Made by a program: the position numbers and the translations under genes
In this document: positions 7,715-16,421 of the stretch, one piece after another
Position numbering within the stretch: the stretch's first letter is position 1
How the letters are laid out: every line of letters starts with the position of its first letter
Origin: Anaerofustis butyriciformans
GTDB taxonomy: Bacteria > Bacillota > Clostridia > Eubacteriales > Anaerofustaceae
Assembly: GCF_036289385.1 (NCBI RefSeq)
Contig: NZ_JAYFFH010000001.1
Span: 124,001-188,000, forward strand
Reading direction: 5' to 3'
DNA length: 64,000 nucleotides
The notes under the pieces: generated by a model
Seen by the model: the letters and a program-made list of their open reading frames with translations, nothing else
Told to the model about the DNA's origin: nothing
Database searches by the model: none

Positions 7715-8920
7715 ATGAAAAAAGCATTATTTAAAACAGGATTTATGTTTATTCTATTTTTTGGATTATTAATATTTCCATTAAGCTCAAATCAAGTAAA
7801 TGCAAAAGAAGTTGCAAATGGAACAGGATGGAGTCTTGATGATAGCGGAGTTATTACCATAACAGAAGATATTGCTGATAATACTACTTATGAATGGCAA
7901 ACTCATGCATCAGAAATAAAGGAAGTTGTAATCGCAGATGGAGTAACAAAAGTGCCTTCTAGTGCTTTTTATTCAAATAATGGCGTAAATTACAGTAATT
8001 TAACTAAAGTTACATTATCTTCAAGTGTTGAAGAAGTAGGCTTATATGCATTTGCCGATAATCCTTCACTTGTAGATGTTAATCTTAATGATGAGTTAAA
8101 ATTAATAGGTAACCTTGCTTTTAAAGGAGCCGGATTTACGCAAATTACATTGCCAAGCAATGTAGAACTAAGCTCAGATGCTTTTCAAGGATGTAATGTA
8201 ACTTCTCTTACAATTCCTGCAGGAACAATTTGGGGTGGCGGAAATGCGCAGTTCTCTCATTGTCATTCTTTAACGGAAGTTGTTTTTGAAGATGGAATTA
8301 CTGATGTAGGTCAATCAGTTTTTATGGATTGTCCAAACTTAAAATATGTATGGATTCCAAAATCAGTTGAAAAAATAGATTCAGGTGTACTTGCAGTAAA
8401 AAATCTATGTATCATAGGTTACAAAGGAAGTGGTGCTGAAGAATACGCTAATTCAGGTACAGCTGAAGTAAATAATATGACATTCCATGCAATTGATGGA
8501 GATAGCCATGATTATGCAAATTGGAAAGTAGTAAAAGAAGCTACTTGTGAAGAAGAAGGTTTGAAAGAAGGAGCTTGTTCAATTTGCGGTGCAAAAGGAA
8601 CAGAAGTAATTCCTGCAAAAGGACATTCTTTTGACAAAGGCGTTATTACAAAAGAACCAACAACAAAAGAAGATGGCATAAAAACTTATACATGCAGTGT
8701 ATGTAAAAAAACAAAAACAGAAATTATTCCTAAGTTGACAGATGGAGCTGTAAGCGAAGGCTCATCAAATACAGACAAGACTGAAACAAACAATACACAA
8801 ACTGTTCAAACACCAAAAACAGCAGATACTTCAAATGTAAACATGTGGATTTTAGCAATGAGCTTATCTATTGTTGCTCTTTTAAGTACTGTAATAAAGG
8901 TAAAACATAAAAATAGTTAA
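7715..8920 (+). CDS. BspA-type leucine-rich repeat surface protein with wall-sorting tail
   Basis: This is a 401-residue exported protein. A Sec signal peptide covers about residues 1-30 and probably ends at VNA. Then come BspA/LRR_5 repeats to about residue 245 (for example LTKVTLSSSVEEVGLYAF and LKYVWIPKSVEKI). Next are two repeats of about 37 residues with paired cysteines (ATCEEEGLKEGACSICG and TYTCSVCKKT), a pattern common at the end of clostridial surface proteins. A Thr/Asn-rich linker follows. The tail has TPKTADTS, a hydrophobic helix and KVKHKNS, a variant sortase signal (PKTxD in place of LPxTG). Binding to host or matrix is the usual role proposed for BspA repeats; the ligand is unknown. 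It is monocistronic with its own promoter and terminator. Confidence 0.85.
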   Translation: MKKALFKTGFMFILFFGLLIFPLSSNQVNAKEVANGTGWSLDDSGVITITEDIADNTTYEWQTHASEIKEVVIADGVTKVPSSAFYSNNGVNYSNLTKVTLSSSVEEVGLYAFADNPSLVDVNLNDELKLIGNLAFKGAGFTQITLPSNVELSSDAFQGCNVTSLTIPAGTIWGGGNAQFSHCHSLTEVVFEDGITDVGQSVFMDCPNLKYVWIPKSVEKIDSGVLAVKNLCIIGYKGSGAEEYANSGTAEVNNMTFHAIDGDSHDYANWKVVKEATCEEEGLKEGACSICGAKGTEVIPAKGHSFDKGVITKEPTTKEDGIKTYTCSVCKKTKTEIIPKLTDGAVSEGSSNTDKTETNNTQTVQTPKTADTSNVNMWILAMSLSIVALLSTVIKVKHKNS

Positions 8921-8925
8921 TATGT

Positions 8926-8957
8926 AAGATGCTATGATTTCATAGCATCTTTTTTTA
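8926..8957 (+). terminator. Rho-independent terminator
   Basis: AAGATGCTATGA pairs with TCATAGCATCTT around two bases and is followed by a T run. Confidence 0.88.
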
Positions 8958-9051
8958 TTAAAAATAAATATTTTAGTTTTATTAAAAATAAAATGGATTT
9001 TATAGTATAATATTAAATAATAAAAAACGAAAAGAATCAGAGGAGAAAAAT

Positions 9052-10209
9052 ATGAATAATTTTTATTTTCATTTACCTACAAAGGTTTATTTTGGTAAAG
9101 GACAGATAAAAAATTTACCTGAAATTTTATCCGGCTTAGGTAAAAAAGCACTTTTGGTTTACGGGGGAGGAAGTATTAAAAGAAGCGGGCTTTATGATGA
9201 AGTTTTATCTTTATGTAAACAAAGCGGTACTGAATTATTCGAACTTTCAGGAATTGATCCAAATCCAAGAGTTGAGTCTGTAAGAGAAGGTGCAAAAATT
9301 TGTAAAGAAAATGATATTGATGTTGTCTTGGCGGCAGGTGGCGGAAGTACCATAGACTGTGCAAAAATGATTGCTGCCGCAGCAAAAAGCGAAGAAGATG
9401 CTTGGGAACTTGTAATACATCAAGATAAAATAAAAGATGCTCTTCCTATCGTTGATATTTTAACTCTTTCTGCAACAGGTTCTGAGATGGACCCATTTGC
9501 AGTTATAAGCAATATGAAAGAGAATATGAAAATAGGGGTTACCAGTGAGCTTTTTAAACCTAAAGCATCAATTATGGATCCAAGTTATACATGTTCTGTT
9601 CCTAAAAATCAAACAGCTGCCGGAACTGCCGATATAATGTCTCATATTTTTGAAAATTATTTTTCAAACGTAAAAGAAGGCTTTATGCAATCAAGAATGG
9701 CAGAAGCATTATTAAAGACTTGTATAAAATACGGTCCTATTGCTTATAATGATCCTGAAAATTATGAAGCAAGAGCAAATCTTATGTGGGCTTCTTCATG
9801 GGCAATAAACGGACTTCTTAGCTCAGGAAACGATGTTGAATGGTGTGTTCATCCTATGGAACATGAACTTAGCGCATTTTATGACATAACACATGGTGTA
9901 GGACTTGCAATTCTTACTCCAAGATGGATGGAATATGTTTTAAATGAAAATACTCTTGATAAATTTGTTGAATACGGAATAAACGTTTGGGGAATTGCGC
10001 CTCATAAGGAAAAAGAAGAAATTGCTAAAGAAGCAATAAAAAATACATATGATTTCTTTAAAGGACTTGATATTCCAATGACTTTAAAAGAAGTTGGAAT
10101 TGATGAAACTCACTTGGAAGAAATGGCAGAAAAAGTAGGGGAAATAAAAGGAGCTTATAAACCTTTAAATAAGGAAGATATGTTAAATATTTATAAGATG
10201 TGTCTATAA
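9052..10209 (+). CDS. Iron-containing (butanol-type) alcohol dehydrogenase
   Basis: This 385-residue protein belongs to the Fe-ADH family (BdhA/BdhB/YqhD branch), which reduces aldehydes to alcohols with NAD(P)H. It opens with FYFHLPTKVYFGKG. The nucleotide motif VYGGGSIKRSG and the G-rich LAAGGGSTIDCAK follow. Metal ligands are visible in GTADIMSHIFE (Asp, His), in HPMEHEL and in the family signature ITHGVGLAILTPRWMEY. A TATAAT box lies near 9006. It is monocistronic and paralogous to the gene at 46827. Substrate specificity cannot be read from the sequence. Confidence 0.92.
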   Translation: MNNFYFHLPTKVYFGKGQIKNLPEILSGLGKKALLVYGGGSIKRSGLYDEVLSLCKQSGTELFELSGIDPNPRVESVREGAKICKENDIDVVLAAGGGSTIDCAKMIAAAAKSEEDAWELVIHQDKIKDALPIVDILTLSATGSEMDPFAVISNMKENMKIGVTSELFKPKASIMDPSYTCSVPKNQTAAGTADIMSHIFENYFSNVKEGFMQSRMAEALLKTCIKYGPIAYNDPENYEARANLMWASSWAINGLLSSGNDVEWCVHPMEHELSAFYDITHGVGLAILTPRWMEYVLNENTLDKFVEYGINVWGIAPHKEKEEIAKEAIKNTYDFFKGLDIPMTLKEVGIDETHLEEMAEKVGEIKGAYKPLNKEDMLNIYKMCL

Positions 10210-10211
10210 AA

Positions 10212-10236
10212 AAAGAGGAGAAATCCTCTTTTTTAT
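10212..10236 (+). terminator. Rho-independent terminator
   Basis: AAAGAGGA pairs with TCCTCTTT around GAAA and is followed by a T run after the alcohol dehydrogenase. Confidence 0.88.
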
Positions 10237-10313
10237 TTTATATAATATTATGTTAAAAATGAATGTAAATTGTTATATCCTTATATAATATTTTTTACTT
10301 AAGTTTTTTATTT

Positions 10314-10344
10314 AATAAAAAAAGGAGCCTTAGCTCCTTTTTAA
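10314..10344. terminator. Terminator of the superoxide reductase operon
   Basis: AAAGGAGC pairs with GCTCCTTT around four bases, with A runs on the left and T on the right. Read on the minus strand it ends the Crp-FprA-desulfoferrodoxin operon. Confidence 0.8.
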
Positions 10345-10351
10345 TGTTTTA

Positions 10352-10726
10352 CTATTTTTTCCATAATCCGTGAAGATTACAATGTTCGTAAGCTGCTACG
10401 AATTCATCACCGTCAGCAAGGATAAATTCAGCTTTTGGTGCATCACCTGGTTTTAAGTTTTTAACTTGGTGACCAAGTTTTGTTTCAATCCAAATGAATT
10501 CGATGAAGTGTTCTTCAAGCATTGGATGTTCAACTTCACCTACTTGTACGCTTACTTTGTTGCCGTCAACTGTTACAGCTGGTACGTGTTTTTCAAAAGC
10601 ACCGTCTGTTTGACCCGGTTTTAATTCTTCCATTTTTTCTCCGCAGCACATTACAGGTACTCCTTTGTTTACTGCAAATACTACGATGTTTCCACAATGT
10701 TTACATTTAAAAAATTTAGCTTCCAT
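10352..10726 (-). CDS. dfx: Desulfoferrodoxin (2Fe superoxide reductase)
   Basis: This 124-residue protein reduces superoxide to peroxide without making oxygen, a hallmark of anaerobes. The N-terminal desulforedoxin-like centre has C8, C11, C27 and C28. The C-terminal catalytic Fe(His4Cys) site has H47, H67, H73, C116 and H119 (YEHCNLHGLW), with E45/K46 at the active-site loop. The start is ATG 10726, giving the normal MEAKFFKCKHCGN opening; an in-frame ATG at 10738 would sit within the ribosome site AAAGGATGGG. It is the last gene of the minus-strand operon with FprA and a Crp-type regulator. Rubredoxin or FprA may share electron donors with it. Confidence 0.95.
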   Translation of the reverse strand: MEAKFFKCKHCGNIVVFAVNKGVPVMCCGEKMEELKPGQTDGAFEKHVPAVTVDGNKVSVQVGEVEHPMLEEHFIEFIWIETKLGHQVKNLKPGDAPKAEFILADGDEFVAAYEHCNLHGLWKK

Positions 10727-10772
10727 TTTTATTCCCATCCTTTTCTTAATTTTTTATTTTTAATAAATGTAG

Positions 10773-11984
10773 CTATTTATTAATTTCATTTACTATGTTT
10801 TCAGCTAATACGTCAAGTTGTTGTACATTTTCATCACTTAATGCAGATTTTATTGTAATATCTCCATCAATGTAGTTGATATTTTTTAATTTTTCAACGA
10901 TTGCTTTCATTTTCTTTGTTGCCATTGGACCCCATGTTCCGTTTTCAATGAATGCAACGTTTCTGTTTTGAAGATTATGAGCTGCTATTTCATGAAGAAG
11001 TGTTTCCATTTTAGGGAAGATTTCGTTGTTGTAAGTTACTGATGCAAATACAATTGTTTTATATTTGAAAGCATCAGATAAGATATATGAAGGATCAGTT
11101 TTTGATGCATCGTATACTTTTACATTTTTAACGCCTTTATCAGCGATTTTGTCTGCAAGAGCATTTGCAGCCTTAGCTGTATTTCCGTAAACTGATGCAT
11201 AAACAACCATTACAGAATTTTCTTCTGCTTCATATGTGCTCCAGTGATTGTATTTGTCTAAAATCATTCCGATATCGTCTTTATCTCTCCAAAGATGTCC
11301 GTGAAGAGGGCAAATTAGTTCAATATCAAGTGTTGCAGCTTTTTTAAGTAGAGCTTGAACTTGTGGACCGTATTTACCAACGATGTTTGTGAAATATCTT
11401 CTGTTTTCATCAATCCAGCCGTTTTCATAATTTACTTCGTCTGTGTATAAGTTTCCGTCAATTGCTCCAAATGTACCGAAAGCATCTGCTGAGAATAAAA
11501 TTTTATCTGTTACATCGTATGTTACCATAGCTTCTGGCCAGTGAACCATTGGTGCCATAACGAAAGCAAGAGTATGTTTACCTGTGTTTAAAGTGTCGTT
11601 TTCTTTTACGATTAAAGCTTTAGAATCAATATCAAAATCAAAAAATTGTTTAATCATGTTAACTGTTTTTTGGTTGCATACAACTTTTGCTTCAGGGTAG
11701 CGGTATACTACTTCGCTAAGCATAGCACAGTGGTCAGGTTCCATATGATTTACAACGATATAATCAAGATTTTTTCCGTCTAAAACTGCTGTTAAATTTT
11801 CAATGAAATCTTCTCCTGCTGTTTTGTCAACAGTATCGAATAATACGTTTTTTTCATCAAGTAAAACGTATGAGTTGTAAGAAACTCCGTTTTCAACAGG
11901 ATAAATGTTTTCGAATAATTCAATTCTTCTGTCGTTTACTCCAATAAAATATAAATCTTCTTTTACTTTTCTGACATTTTTCAT
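10773..11984 (-). CDS. fprA: Flavodiiron protein (FprA, A-type flavoprotein)
   Basis: This 403-residue oxygen (or NO) reductase turns O2 into water using reduced rubredoxin or coenzyme. The metallo-beta-lactamase-like half carries the diiron ligands in VNHMEPDHCAM, a distal histidine (HWPEAM), an Asp (SADAFG) and LHGHLWR. The second half is a flavodoxin domain (VVYASVYGNTAKAAN, then the FENGTWGPMATK-like loop) that binds FMN. No rubredoxin domain is fused. It lies 47 nt upstream of desulfoferrodoxin and 21 nt downstream of a Crp-family gene, so the three form an oxygen-defence operon. Confidence 0.95.
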   Translation of the reverse strand: MKNVRKVKEDLYFIGVNDRRIELFENIYPVENGVSYNSYVLLDEKNVLFDTVDKTAGEDFIENLTAVLDGKNLDYIVVNHMEPDHCAMLSEVVYRYPEAKVVCNQKTVNMIKQFFDFDIDSKALIVKENDTLNTGKHTLAFVMAPMVHWPEAMVTYDVTDKILFSADAFGTFGAIDGNLYTDEVNYENGWIDENRRYFTNIVGKYGPQVQALLKKAATLDIELICPLHGHLWRDKDDIGMILDKYNHWSTYEAEENSVMVVYASVYGNTAKAANALADKIADKGVKNVKVYDASKTDPSYILSDAFKYKTIVFASVTYNNEIFPKMETLLHEIAAHNLQNRNVAFIENGTWGPMATKKMKAIVEKLKNINYIDGDITIKSALSDENVQQLDVLAENIVNEINK

Positions 11985-12005
11985 AATTTACAAATTTCCT
12001 TTCCC

Positions 12006-12689
12006 TTAACTGTTTAAACATAGTTGTTCTAGTTTTTCCAAATTCAAAATTTCTATATGCTTTTTGCTTACTTTTATTAAATTTTCTTTTTGCATTTTCA
12101 TTAAGCTTCTGGATAAAGACGGCCTTTTTACTCCGAAGAAATCAGCCATATCCTCTCTTGTCATGTATATTCTTACTTTGTTGTTTCTATCTTTGTTTTC
12201 GAGTAAATACAAAGATATTTTTTCTTCCAAAGTCGTTGCTGAGAGAATATGTATTTTTTTCATAAGAGCAAGAGATTTATCTGCCTGAAGATGCATGATG
12301 TTTCTTATTAACATTTTATGAAACTTACAGGCTCTTTCGCATACGTTAAAGAAGAAATTCCAAGGAATTATGAGTACTGTTGATTTTTTTGTTGATATTG
12401 CATCATAATAATTGTAATCATTAGATTCACCTTGAAACAAATCTCCAAATATTTCTCCGTCATTTATTTCATAAAATATGTTTCTGTTTCCCGACGGATA
12501 ATCTTTTACTATCATTACTTCGCCTTTTAAGAGAACATATAAGTAATTAGGTTTGTCTTCTTCTTTAAATATGAGTTCATCTTCTGCATACTCTTTAATT
12601 TTTGATTTTGAACATATCATCATATCTTCTATTGATTTTATGTCAATATCATAAAATAATTCGGATTTTGCTATTAAACCATAATCCAT
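12006..12689 (-). CDS. Crp/Fnr-family transcriptional regulator
   Basis: This 227-residue regulator has an N-terminal cyclic-nucleotide-binding-like beta-roll (ELIFKEEDKPNYLYVLLKGEV, then GEIFGDLFQGE), a dimer helix and a C-terminal HTH (MTREDMADFFGVKRPSLSRSL). I prefer ATG 12689 because GGGAG lies 7 bases upstream; an in-frame ATG at 12716 has no such site. Cysteines at C-x-x-x-C (NVCERAC) occur, but the N-terminal cysteine cluster of oxygen-sensing Fnr is absent. The effector is unknown. It heads the FprA-desulfoferrodoxin operon and probably controls it through the palindrome at 12762. Confidence 0.88.
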   Translation of the reverse strand: MDYGLIAKSELFYDIDIKSIEDMMICSKSKIKEYAEDELIFKEEDKPNYLYVLLKGEVMIVKDYPSGNRNIFYEINDGEIFGDLFQGESNDYNYYDAISTKKSTVLIIPWNFFFNVCERACKFHKMLIRNIMHLQADKSLALMKKIHILSATTLEEKISLYLLENKDRNNKVRIYMTREDMADFFGVKRPSLSRSLMKMQKENLIKVSKKHIEILNLEKLEQLCLNS

Positions 12690-12744
12690 CTTTTTCTCCC
12701 AAATACCATAAAGCATGTTTAATGAATTTTCTATATAATAACAA

Positions 12745-12777
12745 ATTATAGAAATAAATTCCGTAACATTTGTTACG
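12745..12777 (-). promoter_or_regulatory. Promoter with Crp/Fnr-like box
   Basis: On the minus strand TATAAT (12750-12745) is preceded by a perfect palindrome, CGTAACA-TT-TGTTACG at 12762-12777. The palindrome overlaps the expected -35 region, and no good -35 hexamer is seen. The site resembles Crp/Fnr-family boxes and lies about 73 bp before the Crp-type gene, so autoregulation is likely. Confidence 0.65.
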
Positions 12778-12874
12778 CTTTTATAGATTTTACATTAAAA
12801 ATTTATTAAAATCAATCAAAATTTTACAAAACTAAAAAAATTTAATAAAATTATAATATAAAGAGGTGTTTATT

Positions 12875-13378
12875 TTGAATATTAGAATAGAAGAAGGATA
12901 TTTGTATAAAGAGGAAATAAAGGAACTTTTTAGGGAATATACAAATATGCTTGTGGAAAATGATGAAGAATTTAAAAATTATCTTGAAATTCAAAACTAC
13001 GATGAAGAGTTACATGATTTAGAGTTAAAATATTCTAAACCATGGGGAAGGCTTTATATTGTTTTTTGTGATGATAAACCTGGCGGGTGCATTGCGCTAA
13101 AAAAAATAGATAAGTTAAACTGTGAGATGAAAAGACTTTATGTAAGAAAAGAATACAGAGGTAAGAAAATAAGCGAAAAACTTATAAATAAAATTATCGA
13201 TGACGCAGTAAATATAGGGTATAAGCATATGTTTTTGGATACTCTGCCTTTTTTAAAAAGTGCTATTCATTTATATAAAAAATTTGGTTTTTATGAGATT
13301 GAAAGTTACAATAATTCTCCTATGGATACTTCAATATATATGAAGTTGGATTTAGATAAAAATCAGTTTGCCGAATAA
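12875..13378 (+). CDS. GNAT-family N-acetyltransferase
   Basis: This protein of about 167 residues has the GNAT acetyl-CoA fold. The strand CEMKRLYVRKEYRGKKISEKLI holds the Q/RxxGxG/A-like motif (R-G-K-K-I), followed by LDTLPFLKSAIHLYKKFGFYEI, the typical motif B. I choose TTG 12875 because AGAGGTG sits 7 bases upstream; a GTG at 12866 overlaps that site. It stands alone between the Crp operon (divergent) and trpS. The acceptor is unknown; it resembles small-molecule or amino-acid acetyltransferases. Confidence 0.82.
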   Translation: MNIRIEEGYLYKEEIKELFREYTNMLVENDEEFKNYLEIQNYDEELHDLELKYSKPWGRLYIVFCDDKPGGCIALKKIDKLNCEMKRLYVRKEYRGKKISEKLINKIIDDAVNIGYKHMFLDTLPFLKSAIHLYKKFGFYEIESYNNSPMDTSIYMKLDLDKNQFAE

Positions 13379-13601
13379 AATTTTTTAATTGTAATTTATA
13401 AATTTTATTTATAATGGTAAGTTATCAGTAAATAGTAATTCATTGTTTAGTGATTTTGATATTAATTTAATTAAAAAAAATAAAATAATACTTTCATCGT
13501 AAACATCAATACACATTAAAACAAATCAATATTGCATATTCATAAAAATATTGTTATTATTATAGAAAACATTTTGAACAAATAAAAATTGAGGTATAGA
13601 T

Positions 13602-14603
13602 ATGTCTGAAGATAAAAAAACTATTTTAAGCGGTATACAATCAAGCGGAGAATTTACAATAGGAAATTATTTCGGAGCAATAAAAAACTGGGTTGAACGT
13701 CAGGATGATTATAACTGTATGTATTTTATAGCAGATATGCATGCAATAACAGTAAATCAAGTTCCTGCGACTTTAAGAAAGAGATCTTTTGAATGTGCGG
13801 CAATGCTTCTTGCAAGCGGTATTGACCCTGAAAAATCTCTTTTATTCATTCAGTCTCATGTTCATCAACATGCAGAACTTGGCTGGATACTTAACTGTTT
13901 TACTCATATGGGCGAACTTTCAAGAATGACACAATATAAAGATAAATCAAAAAATCAAGGTGAAAACATAAAAGTAGGACTTTTTGATTATCCTGTTTTA
14001 ATGGCTGCTGATATACTTTTATATCAAGCGGATCTTGTTCCTGTGGGAGATGATCAAAAACAACATCTTGAACTTACCAGAACAATAGCAAACAGATTTA
14101 ACAATACATTTTCACCTACTTTCAAAGTTCCCGAAGGTTATTATGGTGAAAGCGGGGCAAGAATAATGTCTCTTCAAGATCCAAGTAAGAAAATGTCTAA
14201 ATCAGACGAAAACAAAAACGGATTTATTTCAATGATAGACAAAAAAGATGTAATTATGGCAAAATGCAAAAGAGCCGTTACAGATTCTGATATGAATATT
14301 ATTTACGACAAAGAAAACAAACCTGGAGTTTCAAATCTTCTTGAAATATATTCTTGTGCTACAAACAAAACAATAGAAGAAGCCGTAAAAGATTTTGAAG
14401 GAAAGAATTACGCATACTTTAAAACAGCTGTAGGGGAAAGTATCGCAGACAGACTTACTCCTATTCAAGATGAATTTGAAAGACTTTGTAAAGATAAAGC
14501 ATATGTTAACGAAGTTTTACAAAAAAGCAGTGAACAAGCAAGCTACATTGCAAACAAAACACTTAGAAAAGTTAAAAAGAAAGTTGGATTTTACAGTTTA
14601 TAA
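13602..14603 (+). CDS. trpS: Tryptophanyl-tRNA synthetase
   Basis: This 333-residue class I synthetase charges tRNA-Trp. The HIGH-type motif appears as SGEFTIGNYFGA near residue 15, and the KMSKS loop as SKKMSKSDENKNG near residue 205. The tryptophan-binding segments (FIADMHAIT, LYQADLVPVGDDQKQHLELTR) are conserved. Length is normal. The 220-bp upstream region is AT-rich; I saw no T-box core there. It is closed by a strong terminator. Confidence 0.97.
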   Translation: MSEDKKTILSGIQSSGEFTIGNYFGAIKNWVERQDDYNCMYFIADMHAITVNQVPATLRKRSFECAAMLLASGIDPEKSLLFIQSHVHQHAELGWILNCFTHMGELSRMTQYKDKSKNQGENIKVGLFDYPVLMAADILLYQADLVPVGDDQKQHLELTRTIANRFNNTFSPTFKVPEGYYGESGARIMSLQDPSKKMSKSDENKNGFISMIDKKDVIMAKCKRAVTDSDMNIIYDKENKPGVSNLLEIYSCATNKTIEEAVKDFEGKNYAYFKTAVGESIADRLTPIQDEFERLCKDKAYVNEVLQKSSEQASYIANKTLRKVKKKVGFYSL

Positions 14604-14604
14604 A

Positions 14605-14630
14605 AAGAGGAGAGATCTCCTCTTTTTTTA
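14605..14630 (+). terminator. Rho-independent terminator after trpS
   Basis: AAAGAGGAGA pairs with TCTCCTCTTT and is followed by a T run. From here to about 14930 I see no gene, only AT-rich DNA. Confidence 0.88.
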
Positions 14631-14933
14631 TTGTATATAAATTATGTATGAGGTTAATTTAGTCTTTTTATGATAAATAAATGATATAAAGGATAAGGTA
14701 AATAATAGATTACAGTTTATAATTACTTTGACTATATTTATAAGATATGTTTACAATGTATGTTTGTGAATTTAAAAGAAGATATTTATTTGATATCATG
14801 ATTTTTTATAAATAAAAAGGTAAATAAAAAATATGTTTTATCATTAAAAACAATAAAGTACATATAGAAATGTATTTATAGAATAAACTTTTTATTAATA
14901 AATTTTATATTATAAAAAAAATTAAAAAAACAG

Positions 14934-15050
14934 TTGACAAAGGTTAAAAATAATGATATCTTATATACAAGTTAGCAATGACTAACAATAAAAATAAAGG
15001 TGAAAGAATTATACCCATATTTTTTTAACCGTATGTTAGCAAAGACTAAC
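14934..15050 (+). promoter_or_regulatory. Promoter with two DtxR-like boxes
   Basis: TTGACA (14934-14939) and TATCTT (14957-14962) are spaced 17 bp. Two near-identical inverted repeats, GTTAG-CAATGA-CTAAC (14971-14986) and GTTAG-CAAAGA-CTAAC (15035-15050), sit at the start of the transcript and about 64 bp further on. GTTAG/CTAAC arms are typical of DtxR/IdeR-family metal repressors, and a DtxR-family gene lies at 16422. Iron or manganese repression of the DUF3793-flavodoxin operon is inferred. Confidence 0.65.
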
Positions 15051-15128
15051 AATATTTATCTCTTTTATATATGAATCGGATATGTTTCGATTTATAAAAA
15101 TTTCTTTTCATTACATTATAGAATTCAA

Positions 15129-15179
15129 GGTGTCGTGACATATATGTTTTAGCCTTCCAATTATTCCCTTCACGACACC
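15129..15179 (+). promoter_or_regulatory. Long-armed hairpin in the 5' leader
   Basis: GGTGTCGTGA (15129-15138) and TCACGACACC (15170-15179) are perfect 10-bp arms around a 31-base loop, more GC-rich than the surroundings. It lies in the leader of the DUF3793 gene, 26 bases before the start, and has no T run, so it is not a terminator. Its function is unknown. Confidence 0.5.
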
Positions 15180-15205
15180 ATGACTTTCTATAAATGGAGG
15201 TTATT

Positions 15206-15757
15206 ATGATTGAAAAATATTTAATTGAACATTGTTCTCCAACACTTGCAAATCTTAAAACGGCAAATTTGTTTTCATTTAAAGTTGGTGACATTAAAAC
15301 TTTAAAAGAAAGTATAAGGGCATGGAATTATGAGCTTAACGAAAAAGGTATATATTTATCTTTGCTAAATGTGAAAAATAACTTAGCCCTTGTTTATGTA
15401 TACAGAAGAAAAAAACTTGAAGAAGATTTAAAAAAGGACGGAGTAGGTGAGATATTAAATATTTACGGATATAAAAACACTAATATTGATTATGCAATAA
15501 ACACATTAAAAGAAAGACTTAAGTTTAGCGATAATTTTCCTCATGAAATAGGTTTGTTTCTTGGTTATCCCCTTGAAGATGTTAAGGGATTTATAGAAAA
15601 TCTCGGTAAGAATTCAAAATGCTCGGGGTGCTGGAAAGTTTATTCAAACGAGTGTGAAAAAATAAAAATGTTTAACAAGTTCAATAAATGCAAAAAAGTA
15701 TACTCAATGCTTTTTAACGGCGGCAGGTCAATTTCTAAACTTGCTGTTGGCATTTAA
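15206..15757 (+). CDS. DUF3793 family protein
   Basis: This 183-residue protein matches the DUF3793 pattern: EKYLIEHCSPTLANLKTANLFS at the start, LALVYVYRRKKLEEDL in the middle and the PHEIGLFLGYPLEDVKGFI block, followed by CSGCWKVYSNE. I start at ATG 15206, 5 bases after GGAGG; the ATG at 15194 overlaps that site. No catalytic role is established. In anaerobic Firmicutes it is repeatedly found beside flavodoxin and iron-uptake genes, as here, where flavodoxin follows after 28 nt. The DtxR-like boxes upstream fit a metal-limitation response. Confidence 0.82.
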   Translation: MIEKYLIEHCSPTLANLKTANLFSFKVGDIKTLKESIRAWNYELNEKGIYLSLLNVKNNLALVYVYRRKKLEEDLKKDGVGEILNIYGYKNTNIDYAINTLKERLKFSDNFPHEIGLFLGYPLEDVKGFIENLGKNSKCSGCWKVYSNECEKIKMFNKFNKCKKVYSMLFNGGRSISKLAVGI

Positions 15758-15785
15758 AATAAATATAAGTGAGGTATAAAATATA

Positions 15786-16208
15786 ATGAGTAAAGTAGCA
15801 GTTGTATACTGGAGCGGAACAGGTAATACAGAAATGATGGCTCAAATGGTTGAAGCAGGTATTGTTGAAGCAGGCGGTAGTGCAAGTGTGATGACAAGCG
15901 CAGAATTTACTTGTGATATGGTAGATGAATTTGATGCTATTGCATTTGGATGTCCTTCAATGGGAAGTGAACAACTTGAAGAAAGCGAATTTGAACCAAT
16001 GTTTAGAGAAGTAGAAGATAAATTAAGCGGAAAGAAAATTGCTTTATTTGGTTCTTACGGTTGGGGAGATGGCGAATGGATGAGAAACTGGGAAGATGAG
16101 TGTTCATCTGACGGTGCCACTATGGCACATGAAAGTGTAATATGCTGTGGAGCTCCTGATGATTCAGCTAATGAAGATTTAAAAGCTCTTGGAAAAGCTC
16201 TTGTTTAA
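15786..16208 (+). CDS. Flavodoxin
   Basis: This 140-residue FMN electron carrier has the phosphate-binding loop WSGTGNTEMMA at residues 9-19, and the aromatic/glycine loops FGCPSMGSEQLEESEF and FGSYGWGDGEWM. Length and order are those of short-chain flavodoxins. It is second in the operon with DUF3793, under the DtxR-like boxes. Flavodoxin commonly replaces ferredoxin when iron is scarce, which fits the predicted regulation. Confidence 0.95.
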   Translation: MSKVAVVYWSGTGNTEMMAQMVEAGIVEAGGSASVMTSAEFTCDMVDEFDAIAFGCPSMGSEQLEESEFEPMFREVEDKLSGKKIALFGSYGWGDGEWMRNWEDECSSDGATMAHESVICCGAPDDSANEDLKALGKALV

Positions 16209-16236
16209 TTTAACCCCCTAAAATATATAATTACTT

Positions 16237-16268
16237 AGATGCAGAAACCTTTCTGCATCTTATTTTTG
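16237..16268 (+). terminator. Rho-independent terminator after flavodoxin
   Basis: AGATGCAGAAA pairs with TTTCTGCATCT and is followed by a T-rich run. Confidence 0.85.
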
Positions 16269-16421
16269 ATAACAATATAAAAGTCATTAAATTTAATGTT
16301 TTAATATCTTATAAATAAAATATTGTTTTTTTTTATGTGATAATATAAAATATATAGAAAACGTAAATAAAATATATAAATATATAGAAAATCATAAAAA
16401 CAAAAATATTGGGAGATTTGT

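Noticed and set aside
13379..13601. T-box riboswitch before trpS
   Set aside because: No T-box core or specifier hairpin was found; the gap is AT-rich only.
15046..15294. 82-codon minus-strand frame
   Set aside because: It covers the DtxR-like box and hairpin of the DUF3793 leader and has no ribosome site.
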